From: a virus
IMG/VR virus record: IMGVR_UViG_3300050821_010764
Location: 80,801 to 144,800 of that record
Reading direction: 5' to 3' (one strand)
DNA length: 64,000 nucleotides
The notes beneath the pieces were generated by a model. The model was not told the origin of the DNA. It was given only the letters and a program-made list of their open reading frames with translations, and ran no database searches. The translations under genes were made by a program, and so were the position numbers. How positions within the stretch are numbered: position 1 is the stretch's first letter; each line of letters starts with the position of its first letter. Below, in pieces: positions 32,775 to 42,000 of this stretch.

Positions 32775-34739
32775 ATGGTTTTCTACCCTAATCCATCTAA
32801 TGTCGGAACTAATCAAGTATCTTCGCTTGGTGACGGATACACTATTAATGTTACCTGGTTTCCAGCCGAACATTCTGCTCCGAAAAACAAGATAGCCTAT
32901 CAAATTTACTACTCTATCGTCAAAGAGACTGTCTTTGCCGAAGGACCTAAGCTTGTTTCCATTGATGGCGCCACTTCCGCCAATATCATCGATTTAACTC
33001 CAGGACAAGACTATTTTATTGCGGTTAGACCTGTAGAATACGATCCAACCATTTTTGATTTGACTTTGCTCCCCATTGCTCATGATAATCTAAGGTTTTA
33101 CCCACACAGCATCCTAAGACACGATATGACAGCTGCCGATTTGGTGGTGCCACTTCTAGATGTAGAAGGCTTCCCTGATGCTGGAGTAGTTAAAGTAGGT
33201 GTCGAACTCATTAGATATTTGGCTATTGATCATGTCAATAACAACCTTGTTGTTCCTGCCGGTGGCGGAGGTGCTCAACCAGTTCGATTAGTGGACCAAG
33301 GTGGTGGTAATTTCTTTACCGCCTCTCCTTCCAATGTTGGTCATGGCTCTGTTACTAATTTAACTGCCGTCTCTGGTTCTGGTGGTCCAACTGAAACTTG
33401 GACTATTAAATGTGTTTTCGTGCAAAGAGATATGTCCAACAACCCAATGCCGGGCACTGCTCAGTTTATTGCTATTGGCACCGTCTCTGGTCAAAAATTA
33501 GATGTACACGGTAATCCATTTGTCTGGACTGCCAATGGAATGGTCGTCTCTAACGGTATTTTAAGTTTTTCCATTACTGAAACGGCTCCGCCATTTAGAC
33601 CAGGTGATTTATTCACTATCAAAGTAGCTGGAGCAGTCGCAGGTGCTGCGAGCGGGCGCGGCTATAACAATTCTACTGCCACTCTTCATACAGTGGGCGG
33701 CTCCGATGGACTTAATACTTGGGATCCAACTGTGCCACTATTTACAGTCGGAGAAGACTCCCGTTGGGACCTAATCTATATTTGCCAATCACGTTTCGAG
33801 TATCCTCATTTTCCATTTACCATGGTGGATGGTTATCACCAGGTTGCCAAAGATTTGCTATCCACAGATTTATCCGCAGCTGATGCTGCTAACGTTACTT
33901 TCCCGGCATTCGACTTCGCAGGATATCATAGAACTGATCCAGTACAATTATTGAATGGTACTTGTGTAGGCAGCTACATTGGTGGAGAAATGGGTTGTAT
34001 TGATGGATATGGTAACGTACAAATTCTAAGAGGGTTTTCCTTACAAGATCAAAATACTCAGAGACAAGATGTCTTGCTATCGGTAACTGGTAAGCCAGCT
34101 GTTTTGATTAAGAGGGTGCAGACCGGAATTACTTGTAATTGTTATCTTCCATCTAGCGAGCATCCAGATGATAGATGTCCATTTTGCTATGGTACCAAAT
34201 TTGTTTTCGGTTACGAGCAATATTTTAATCCGCGCCGTTCTGATGGTAGAATTTTGGTTAGACCAGGACCAACCGAAGAAAGTTTAAAACGATATGAAGC
34301 CGGTATGGAGTCAGAGTTTCCATTGGACTTGTGGACACTAACTGTTCCCACTATCAAGATGAGAGATATCATTGTAATGTTTGACCAGGATGACAATGAA
34401 GAGTTTAGATATGAAGTGGCGGGTGTCATTAGAAACAATACCATCAATGGTCTAGATGGTGGTCAACATTTCAAGGTGATTAGAATTAGAAAGTTTGACC
34501 CAGCTTATCAAATCAGAATATTTAGAAATACTGCGGACTTCCCAAGCAAGCTGAATACTAGCATTGGATTCGTTCCTGGTATTCCTCCTCATACTCATGA
34601 GATCGTCATAAATGAGAAGATTATGTCGGTCAATCAAATAAATCAAACTACAGCGGTTTCACAGGGACATAATCATCCAATCGTCAATGGACAGGTTATG
34701 GAAGCGCTAGGGCATACCCACACTATCATCTTGCCGTAA
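32775..34739 (+). CDS. Modular fibre/baseplate protein sharing a domain with the tail sheath
   Basis: A 654-residue protein. The N-terminal 90 residues look like a fibronectin type III domain (YTINVTWFPAEH... YFIAVRPV). Residues 170-287 (encoded 33282-33635) match residues 127-245 of the tail sheath, with RLVDQGG, ETWTIKCVFVQR, VSGQKLD-HGNPFVW and FRPGDLFTI. A zinc-type cluster CNC (C454, C456) and CPFCYG (C468, C471) follows. The C-terminus has HTHEI, GHNHP and GHTHT pairs, as in metal-binding tips of T4-like fibres. I infer a virion protein near the tail; a neck location is also possible because CxC/CxxCxG proteins occur there. Confidence 0.6.
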   Translation: MVFYPNPSNVGTNQVSSLGDGYTINVTWFPAEHSAPKNKIAYQIYYSIVKETVFAEGPKLVSIDGATSANIIDLTPGQDYFIAVRPVEYDPTIFDLTLLPIAHDNLRFYPHSILRHDMTAADLVVPLLDVEGFPDAGVVKVGVELIRYLAIDHVNNNLVVPAGGGGAQPVRLVDQGGGNFFTASPSNVGHGSVTNLTAVSGSGGPTETWTIKCVFVQRDMSNNPMPGTAQFIAIGTVSGQKLDVHGNPFVWTANGMVVSNGILSFSITETAPPFRPGDLFTIKVAGAVAGAASGRGYNNSTATLHTVGGSDGLNTWDPTVPLFTVGEDSRWDLIYICQSRFEYPHFPFTMVDGYHQVAKDLLSTDLSAADAANVTFPAFDFAGYHRTDPVQLLNGTCVGSYIGGEMGCIDGYGNVQILRGFSLQDQNTQRQDVLLSVTGKPAVLIKRVQTGITCNCYLPSSEHPDDRCPFCYGTKFVFGYEQYFNPRRSDGRILVRPGPTEESLKRYEAGMESEFPLDLWTLTVPTIKMRDIIVMFDQDDNEEFRYEVAGVIRNNTINGLDGGQHFKVIRIRKFDPAYQIRIFRNTADFPSKLNTSIGFVPGIPPHTHEIVINEKIMSVNQINQTTAVSQGHNHPIVNGQVMEALGHTHTIILP

Positions 34740-34779
34740 GTAATAAAGTCACATAATACTAGTAAATTGAGGCACATAT

Positions 34780-36012
34780 ATGAGCGATCCTTTAGTTCCT
34801 AACTTCAAAAAAGGTGTTGGCAGATTAGCCACTGATCGATTTGATTTTGAAGATCATGTCGAAGGGAAGAGATTTAGGCATAAGGCTAACCAAATAGATT
34901 TATTTCCTACTGTTGTAGTTGCTACCGTTCCCCAAACCAATGTTCAAGGTGCTATTGCCGCTCTAGCAGCAGCCGTTGGTACTCCTGTTGTTCCAGACGC
35001 TACCACCTCAGCTAAAGGTATTGTTCAGTTAGCTGGAGATATCGGTGGAACTGCCATCAATGTTATAGTGACTAGAATTCAGGCGAAGCCTATTAGTACA
35101 GTGGTTCCTAATACCAATGATGTATTAACTTGGAACGGATCTACCTGGACACCAGCACCTATTGTTAGCTCATTCATTCCAAATAACGATCTTTCTGGAA
35201 GCAATGTTAGTCAAAATGTTATTGGTTTAACTGGAACTGGAACTAGCCCTAATGCTACTGTTAGCGCTAAATGTGATATCATTAATTTTGCTGCTTCAAC
35301 CATACCATTTATTGAGCAGGCAAGAGCCAGTGCCGGAGATGGTGGTAATTTTACTATTCAAGCACAGGGTGGAAATTTTGCTGATTCTGGACATGGTGGA
35401 AGTCTTATATTGCACGGCGGCGGAGACGGATTTGAATCTCATGTTAATGGTGGTGTTGCCATGTTGTTGGGTGATGGCACTTACATGGTAGAGAGCGTTG
35501 GAGTTGATAATAGCGGTTCTGGAAGTAAAGTTCTTTCTTTGCTTGCTAATAGCGCGATTACTTCTACTCAAATGCCAGCCAACACTGGCAGTAGAGTTAT
35601 TTACATTTCTGACACCGGTATTCCACCAGGTTCTGGTATTCCAGTTGGTGGAACTATTTTGTTTTCAGCTGGCGGCAAATTATCTATAAAACAAGGAGAT
35701 GGTGCCCAATTTGTTATCTCTCCAAATTATTTGCCGACCCGAACTATCACGGGCAACTACGCCATGACCGTAACTGATGTTGTTATTTTAGTGGACACTA
35801 GCTCTCTGTCTATCTCAGTCACTTTACCCGTACCAGAATCAGGCAGAAGAGTTGTTGTTAAGGACTCCAAAGGTTTTGCTGCGACACGTAATATTTCCAT
35901 ACTAAGATTTGGAGTTGAAAAGATTGAAGGATTAGCCGCCACTAAATTAATAACCGCTAACTGGGGATCTGTTACACTTGATTCTGATGGTACGGACTGG
36001 TTCATAGTCTAA
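34780..36012 (+). CDS. Tail fibre protein
   Basis: A 410-residue protein after TTGAGG. The segment ATTSAKGIVQLAGDIGG (about residues 78-95) is the typical repeat of phage tail fibres (Phage_fiber_2 type). Gly-rich strands follow (GGSLILHGGGDGFESH), then a C-terminal beta domain with SISVTLPVPESGRRVVVKD. It starts the adhesin run that continues with three Gly-rich proteins, so it is probably the shaft that carries one of them. Function as host-contact fibre is inferred from family and place. Confidence 0.65.
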   Translation: MSDPLVPNFKKGVGRLATDRFDFEDHVEGKRFRHKANQIDLFPTVVVATVPQTNVQGAIAALAAAVGTPVVPDATTSAKGIVQLAGDIGGTAINVIVTRIQAKPISTVVPNTNDVLTWNGSTWTPAPIVSSFIPNNDLSGSNVSQNVIGLTGTGTSPNATVSAKCDIINFAASTIPFIEQARASAGDGGNFTIQAQGGNFADSGHGGSLILHGGGDGFESHVNGGVAMLLGDGTYMVESVGVDNSGSGSKVLSLLANSAITSTQMPANTGSRVIYISDTGIPPGSGIPVGGTILFSAGGKLSIKQGDGAQFVISPNYLPTRTITGNYAMTVTDVVILVDTSSLSISVTLPVPESGRRVVVKDSKGFAATRNISILRFGVEKIEGLAATKLITANWGSVTLDSDGTDWFIV

Positions 36013-36022
36013 AGGAAATTCC

Positions 36023-36847
36023 ATGGGACTATCAAGGCTAAATAAAAAACTCTTCACTTCATCTGGAACTTGGCTCGCACCTGCTGGCATTACTCAAATC
36101 ACAGTATTTGGTATGGGTGCTGGTGGTGGTGGAGGAGGTGGAGGTGGCGGAGGCATTACTAATCCTGGAGGAGGAGGATCTGGTGGTGGTGGAGCTATTC
36201 ACAACGTACAAATTATCACCGTAGTTCCAGGCGTTTCATATGCCATTACTATTGGTGGAGGGGGTGCGTCTGGTAGTGGTGGTACTGGTGGAGGCAATGG
36301 TGGTAATGGTGGAGATGGTGGTGATACTACTTTTGATGGTCTTGCTACATTCTATGGTGCTGGAGGTGGATTTGGTGGTAGAGGAAATTTTGGTGGCAAC
36401 TCTTTCGTTGTAGGTGGGGCTCCCCGTCGTGGGTTATTTCCGGGTTCTGGTGATGGCGCTCCGAGTAATCCGGGTCAAGGTGGTTTTGGTATTACCAGAG
36501 GTTGGTCTGTTGCAAGGGTTGGAGCCCTTCTTCTTAATGGTGGGGCAACGGCTGCTGGTCCTGGTGGTGGTTCTGGTGGTCCAGGTTTTGATGGTACTGA
36601 TTTGGGTGGAGGTGGAGGAGGCGGTGGTGGAGCTAGTACTTGGAATGGAATGCAGGCAGGATTTGGAAATCCTGGTGGACCAGGTTTTCCAATCAATGGT
36701 GGTAGCGGTCAAGTTGGTCCCAGTTTAGGTGCGGGTGGTGGAGGTGGAGGCGGTGGCGGCGGCACCGATTCAGGTCAACCATTGCGTGGTGGTGCCTCAG
36801 GAACAGCTGGCGCTTCGGGCGCGTTAATAATTTTGTGGATAGAGTAA
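36023..36847 (+). CDS. Glycine-rich adhesin-like protein, copy 1
   Basis: A 274-residue protein after AAAGGAA. It starts with the common leader LFTSSGTWLAPAGITQITVFG followed by poly-Gly runs, an AIHNVQIITVVPGVSYAITIGGGG hairpin and DTTFDGLATFYGA, then many Gly-Gly blocks. This composition fits Gly-rich domain proteins such as the polyglycine-II tip adhesins of some T4-like phages. It is the first of three tandem paralogues, which share the order of blocks but differ in the Gly-rich loops. Receptor binding at the fibre tip is inferred. Confidence 0.6.
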   Translation: MGLSRLNKKLFTSSGTWLAPAGITQITVFGMGAGGGGGGGGGGGITNPGGGGSGGGGAIHNVQIITVVPGVSYAITIGGGGASGSGGTGGGNGGNGGDGGDTTFDGLATFYGAGGGFGGRGNFGGNSFVVGGAPRRGLFPGSGDGAPSNPGQGGFGITRGWSVARVGALLLNGGATAAGPGGGSGGPGFDGTDLGGGGGGGGGASTWNGMQAGFGNPGGPGFPINGGSGQVGPSLGAGGGGGGGGGGTDSGQPLRGGASGTAGASGALIILWIE

Positions 36848-37669
36848 ATGAGTAGATTAAACACACAAACATTTCTTTCATCTGGAACTTGGACTGCACC
36901 TGCGGGTGTAACCCAAGTTACACTGTTTGGTATTGGTGGCGGCGGCGGTGGTGGTGGCGGAGGAAGTGGAGGAACAGGATCTCCTGGATTGCCTGGTACT
37001 GGTGGTGGTGGAGGTGGCGGAGCCATTCATAGAATACTCACAGTTAATGTTGTTCCAGGAACCGTATATACGATAACTATTGGCGCTGGCGGCGGAGGCG
37101 GGTCAGGTAGTGGAGGTGGCGCTAATGGTGCTCCTGGTGGAGATGCTGGTGATACTACCTTTGATGGTCTTGCTACATTTCGTGGAGCCCAAAGGGGTTC
37201 AGGAGGCGTTGCGGCTACAACTGGTACAACCACTTTTGGTCCTGCTGGACAGCCAGCTAAGTTGGTTTCTTTTGGTGTTGGTCTTGGAGCGCAAGAAAAT
37301 GTTGGTTCGGGTGGTGAAGGAGTTAGTAGAGGTGTAGCAGTTAGCACTTCAGTAGCTAGTGGTAGTGGAACTGCAAACAATGTTGGGGGCGGTGGCGCTT
37401 TTGCTGGTGGTGATGATCAAGCTTTAGGTGGTCAAGGTGGAGGTGGTGGCGGTGCTAGTACTTGGCCAGGCGGAAATGGTGGAACTGGTATTCCTGGAGG
37501 TCCAGGTTACGCTATTAATGGCGGTGGTGGATCTGCTGGACCAGGTATTGCTGGGGGTGGAGGAGGTGGTGGTGGCGGTGGTGGAACTGTTACTGGTCAG
37601 CCGCTACGTTCTGGCAGTAATGGACAAGCTGGTGGCAGTGGCGCATTAACAGTTACGTGGGTAGAATAA
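36848..37669 (+). CDS. Glycine-rich adhesin-like protein, copy 2
   Basis: A 273-residue paralogue of copy 1 beginning directly after its stop. FLSSGTWTAPAGVTQVTLFG, AIHRILTVNVVPGTVYTITIG and DTTFDGLATFRGA match closely, and DNA around DTTFDGLATF (about 37150-37180) is nearly identical to 36325-36355 in copy 1. The variable part lies in the Gly loops (residues 110-230). Its TAA overlaps the ATG of copy 3. Confidence 0.6.
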   Translation: MSRLNTQTFLSSGTWTAPAGVTQVTLFGIGGGGGGGGGGSGGTGSPGLPGTGGGGGGGAIHRILTVNVVPGTVYTITIGAGGGGGSGSGGGANGAPGGDAGDTTFDGLATFRGAQRGSGGVAATTGTTTFGPAGQPAKLVSFGVGLGAQENVGSGGEGVSRGVAVSTSVASGSGTANNVGGGGAFAGGDDQALGGQGGGGGGASTWPGGNGGTGIPGGPGYAINGGGGSAGPGIAGGGGGGGGGGGTVTGQPLRSGSNGQAGGSGALTVTWVE

Positions 37670-38532
37670 TGACTCTTAGTAAATTCAACAAACAACTATT
37701 TACTTCTTCTGGAACTTGGACAGCTCCTTCTGGAGTTACTGTTGTCATTTTACGTGGTATTGGAGGCGGTGGAGGTGGAGCTGGTGGAGGTGGAGGAGAT
37801 ATTAACGTAGCTGGAGAGGGTGGCGGAGGTGGAGGTGGTGCACGACAGAATACGGCAGTGTTAGACGTTATACCGGGAGTTGTTTATTCGGTTAATATTG
37901 GTATTGGTGGAACGGGCGGTTTAGGGGGAGGAACTGGTTCAGTTAGTGCTCCTGGTGGCAATTCTACAGATGGACAGGACACTACCTTTGCAGATCCTAC
38001 TCCGACCACATTAGCAACATTTCGTGGAGCTAGTGCGACATTTGGCGGAGTCAATGCTAATGAAGGAACTATTTCGGCAGTAGGCGGACCGCCAGTAAAA
38101 GGATTATGGCCTTCTGGTTCTACCACTGGTGGTTCAGGTGGTCATCCACATAATACAGGTCAAGGTGGAGATGGTATTGGTAGAGGTAATGCTGGTGTAG
38201 ATTTTCTTCGTTTAGATGGCGCCTCTACTGAAGCTGGCACGGCAGGCGGTCGTGGAGCTTTAGGGACTAACGGTGGTAGAAATGGTGGAGGCTCTGGCGG
38301 AGGTGGTGGTGCGAGCACTTGGGAAGGTGGAACGGCAGGAGCTGGTGGAAATGGAACTCCCGGATTCGGAGCTTCTGGTACTGGTCCATTTACTGGTGGT
38401 GCAGGTACATTAGGTGGTGGCGGAGGTGGGGGCGGTGGTGGCGGTGGAACTATCAATGGACAACCATTGCGTGCAGGACAAGCCGGTGGTAATGGCGGAA
38501 ATGGTGCTTTAGAAATTAGTTGGGTTGAATAA
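37669..38532 (+). CDS. Glycine-rich adhesin-like protein, copy 3
   Basis: ATG at 37669 in TAATG is chosen; a GTG at 37657 lies in the previous gene. The 287-residue product repeats the design: LFTSSGTWTAPSGVTVVILRG, poly-Gly, VLDVIPGVVYSVNIGIGGTG, DTTFADPTPTTLATFRGA and a C-terminal ALEISWVE. It is the most diverged copy. No good ribosome binding site is seen, so translation is probably coupled to copy 2. Confidence 0.6.
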   Translation: MTLSKFNKQLFTSSGTWTAPSGVTVVILRGIGGGGGGAGGGGGDINVAGEGGGGGGGARQNTAVLDVIPGVVYSVNIGIGGTGGLGGGTGSVSAPGGNSTDGQDTTFADPTPTTLATFRGASATFGGVNANEGTISAVGGPPVKGLWPSGSTTGGSGGHPHNTGQGGDGIGRGNAGVDFLRLDGASTEAGTAGGRGALGTNGGRNGGGSGGGGGASTWEGGTAGAGGNGTPGFGASGTGPFTGGAGTLGGGGGGGGGGGGTINGQPLRAGQAGGNGGNGALEISWVE

Positions 38533-38595
38533 TCTGATTAGGTCGGCATAAAAGCGCAATATACCAATTCTTTTGCATGTCTATAAGGAGTTACT

Positions 38596-39033
38596 ATGGA
38601 TCCGATTCTTCAAACCCTATTAAGTTGGCAGTTTCTTATTTTTGGACTTGCCGTTGCCTCTATTATGTTTGTCTTGAGAAAATTTGTCGAATATCTCATG
38701 GCTAATTGGTCACCTGCATCCAAAGAATCAAAACTTTGGAATGATCTATTAATGCCAATTTTGCCAGTTCTTTTGGGTGCTTTCGGAGCTTTACTGTTTA
38801 AAACATATCCATATCCAGATGGTTTAGTTACTACTGGCGGAAGAGTTATTTTTGGATTAGTAGCAGGTCTTCTATCCACTCTATTTTATAGGGTAATTAA
38901 GGCACTAATGATTCAGAGAATAACTGGTGCACCCACCCCAACTACTACAGCTGGTAATCCAGATGCACCCGTTGATCCAGCAGCAGATGTAAATGATTTA
39001 GCAAATCAAGTAAGACAAACAATCAATAAATGA
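38596..39033 (+). CDS. Holin-like membrane protein
   Basis: A 145-residue protein after ATAAGGAG with three hydrophobic segments (about residues 10-27, 51-68 and 78-96), a charged loop between the first two and a polar Pro/Thr/Asp-rich tail. Size and layout match class I holins, which open the inner membrane at lysis. No endolysin or spanin is next to it; the nearest lytic-type genes are the TIM-barrel and patatin genes far upstream. A membrane anchor for virion assembly is the alternative. Confidence 0.45.
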   Translation: MDPILQTLLSWQFLIFGLAVASIMFVLRKFVEYLMANWSPASKESKLWNDLLMPILPVLLGAFGALLFKTYPYPDGLVTTGGRVIFGLVAGLLSTLFYRVIKALMIQRITGAPTPTTTAGNPDAPVDPAADVNDLANQVRQTINK

Positions 39034-39034
39034 G

Positions 39035-39061
39035 AATTTCAGTTATATATTTACTGAAATT
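39035..39061 (+). promoter_or_regulatory. Hairpin with AT-rich loop before the 1983-residue gene
   Basis: A perfect 9-bp stem (39035-39043 with 39053-39061) starts two bases after the holin stop codon and has the loop TATATATTT. No T-run follows. It lies just before the GGTGAG site of the next gene, so it may work as an operator around a -10-like loop or as an RNA hairpin. Confidence 0.45.
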
Positions 39062-39073
39062 AGCCGGTGAGAT

Positions 39074-42000
39074 ATGAGCAAATTCCCTTCAGACTTTGAT
39101 GATGACACAACCCTGCCGTTTATAAACGACAATTTGAATGACATTGGTGGAGAAGCCATCAATGCTCTTCGTGATGTCGCATTTGCGCTTGAGCAAAATA
39201 TTGGTTTAGGAGCTGCCGGTACCACTAATTCTATCGCCGATAGACTAGGTGTTTCTATCAATCCTAACGGCACCATCAAAGCCTCTGCTATTGCCAGCTT
39301 AGGACTAGTTACCCTACCTATTCGTCAAGATCAGATTGCTGATGATGCTGAAATCCCAGAATCTAAATTAAGATTAGACCACAGAACCCAAGACCTGTTT
39401 AACTACATCAGAGATTTATCTGGAGACGTTAATCTAGCTTTGGGGTGGATCTCTGTCAGTGGAGTTAAACTAGAACCACATCTGATTGGTGCTATTTATC
39501 GACACACCATGGATCAAATTGATGTGACCGGTGATCCAATTGGTTTTCCTTTCCTAAAAAATAAGTTTAGACAGTTTAGAAATAATCTACAATCTTATAA
39601 TCTAGTTAATGATATCAATAATGAGTTACTAGCTCATCAATGGGCAGATGGTTCTAATTTTACCACTGGAACCGTTGTCACTAACAATGGTTCTTTATTT
39701 TCTGCCAATTACGGACATACCGCTAGTGGTATCTTCCTAAATACCACTAGATTTGTTAATATCCCTCAAATTGCTGACGATTTACAATTGTTTGCTGAGT
39801 TTATTGACGAGTCCAGCATTCTATTGTTGGGCACCAGAATTCAAAATCTATACTCTAATGGTATTTCTAGAGTTTCTAGATCTTCTAGTTTAAGCATCGA
39901 TGGCTATGGACAGTCCATTATTCCAATGACCCCTGCCATTGCTTACTTGAAGAATATTGGATCTAACAGCACTCCATTCGATGATATCGATAGGGGCGAC
40001 GACATTATCGAATTCAAACCATTGGCAGCCGCCAAAACCTCTAAATCTTTTGATGAGCAATTCGCGTTGGTTAAAGTTGGCGATATCATTAGAATCAACT
40101 ATGGCACCATTGAGACCTCTTTTATCATTAAAGAGAAAAAATATATTGCTGCCTCTCAGAAATATCTAGTTAGAATTGCCGGTAAAAACCTATTCTATTC
40201 TCCTATTGCTGTTGCCCGTATTGACCGTCCGCTAGTCAATAACAATAAGTTTGGTGTACTGGCTATTGCTCCTGCCAACAACCAGTTCAATCAGATACCA
40301 AGTCTGGTTGTGGGTAGCCCTCGTGGTGCTCAGGCACTAGGAGTTGGATTTAGCTCTGATGAGTTTAATGAAACTCATTATCTATTGTATCTAGCTTTGT
40401 ATCCAACTGGATCACCTCAAGATGGATATACTATTCTGCCTGGTATCGATGTCACTGGTAACAGAGGACAAACTCCAGGAGCTTATACTCTTGATTCCAT
40501 TGTAGATGCAACCAACGCAGCCCTTAGAAAACCAGGGTTTAATTACCGCTTCATTGCCTTCTCTTATCAAGGCGAGTTTGGTATCATGTTGGCAGATCCT
40601 TACAGTGATACGGCATTCTCAGTGCTCAGTGCGGTGGTTAAACCAGATGGAACTTTTGATGCAGTAGCCACTGGCATAGTATTTCAGAATAATGTTGTAG
40701 ACTTATTTCCAGTCCCACCACATACCGTCGCACCTGACCCTCTTGGATTTGGTCCTTTTGGCGCTAATATTGCCAGCCCTCCATTCATGCTTTCTTATGG
40801 CTCCACAGAAGCCTCTCAGAACCCGACCAGACTATTTGTTCCACTAAAAAGAAACAACTACTATGTCAACGGCGCTGAGAAGGAAAGACTTAATCTACAG
40901 CCAGGACAAGCTTTGGATGGCTATGGTGATGGTTACTGGGTAGGTACTATTCAAGTGCCACTTCCTGTTACAGGCGGTAGAGTAGAAAAAGTTTATCGTG
41001 TAGCTCAAGATCTATCTACTTCTGATTTGAAAATTGGTAAGACACTAGTTGTTCAGTCTTTGGGAGCTGGTAGTCTGTTAGATTTTGGTCGCTTCATCAT
41101 CAAAGATATCAATTTTGGATGTAACCCCGCCAACTTCACTGATATTACGGTGTACGATGCTGTTCATGCACAAGGATTTTCACCAACACCGACTTTAGGA
41201 TCAGACGGTAATCCCGCCAATGTTGCGCTGTATTTTAACTCTGATTCTGTTTCCTTTAATGCAGAAACGGCGACCGATTTCGTAGCTGTATCTCCGTTTA
41301 AGAGACATTTTGAAGTATATATTGATCAATTCAGTAATACCTTTACTCATGAAAGAGGTAGAATGGGTATTAGCGGTAGCAATATCGTTATTGATACTCC
41401 TACTCCAGTAACTCTATATGGTTCTACCCAACCAGCCAAGCTAGACATTATTAAAATTTCTCCAAAGTTAAGAGGATATCAGTTCGGTCCAGTCACTAAG
41501 ATCAATCTCAATATTATTGCTTTTGATTCTGCCAGCGGAATCTACGACGGATACTTATCCTCTTTCGATGGCAGCTTCCATACACACCTTGGTCCGACAA
41601 TCAACGGCAAAAAAGGTGAGGTCACTAGATTCTACGATGAGACTAATATTGATTACATTGATGTGTTGTTTGACATCACCACCATCGTTGGTTCTTTTGC
41701 TTTACAGAACATAGACATTCAACTATTTCCAACTTTGTCGTTGGATGATGAGGTTATGTTAATCGGAACCTGTCAGCTAAACGACACTACTAAATTTGTC
41801 AATCGTGTACGAGATGAAAGACAGTTTGGAAACACTAGTGAAAAAGAACTTAGCACTTCTGCTTTGAATTTCATCGCACTACCAGAAAGACTACTACACT
41901 TCAACGGAGTTATCAGAGGATTTGATATTGTTGATGTAAATGCCGAGGTTATTACATTAACCGGTGGGCAGGCTCTTGTCAATGGTAAATTCCAACTTCT

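Noticed and set aside
36434-38456. Proline-rich antisense frames in the glycine-rich genes
   Set aside because: Poly-Pro is the direct reverse complement of the Gly codons; frames arise from the lack of stop codons in GGN repeats.
36023-38532. Frameshift-joined single protein from the three Gly-rich genes
   Set aside because: Each has its own start and full domain order, and no slippery sequence was found at the junctions.
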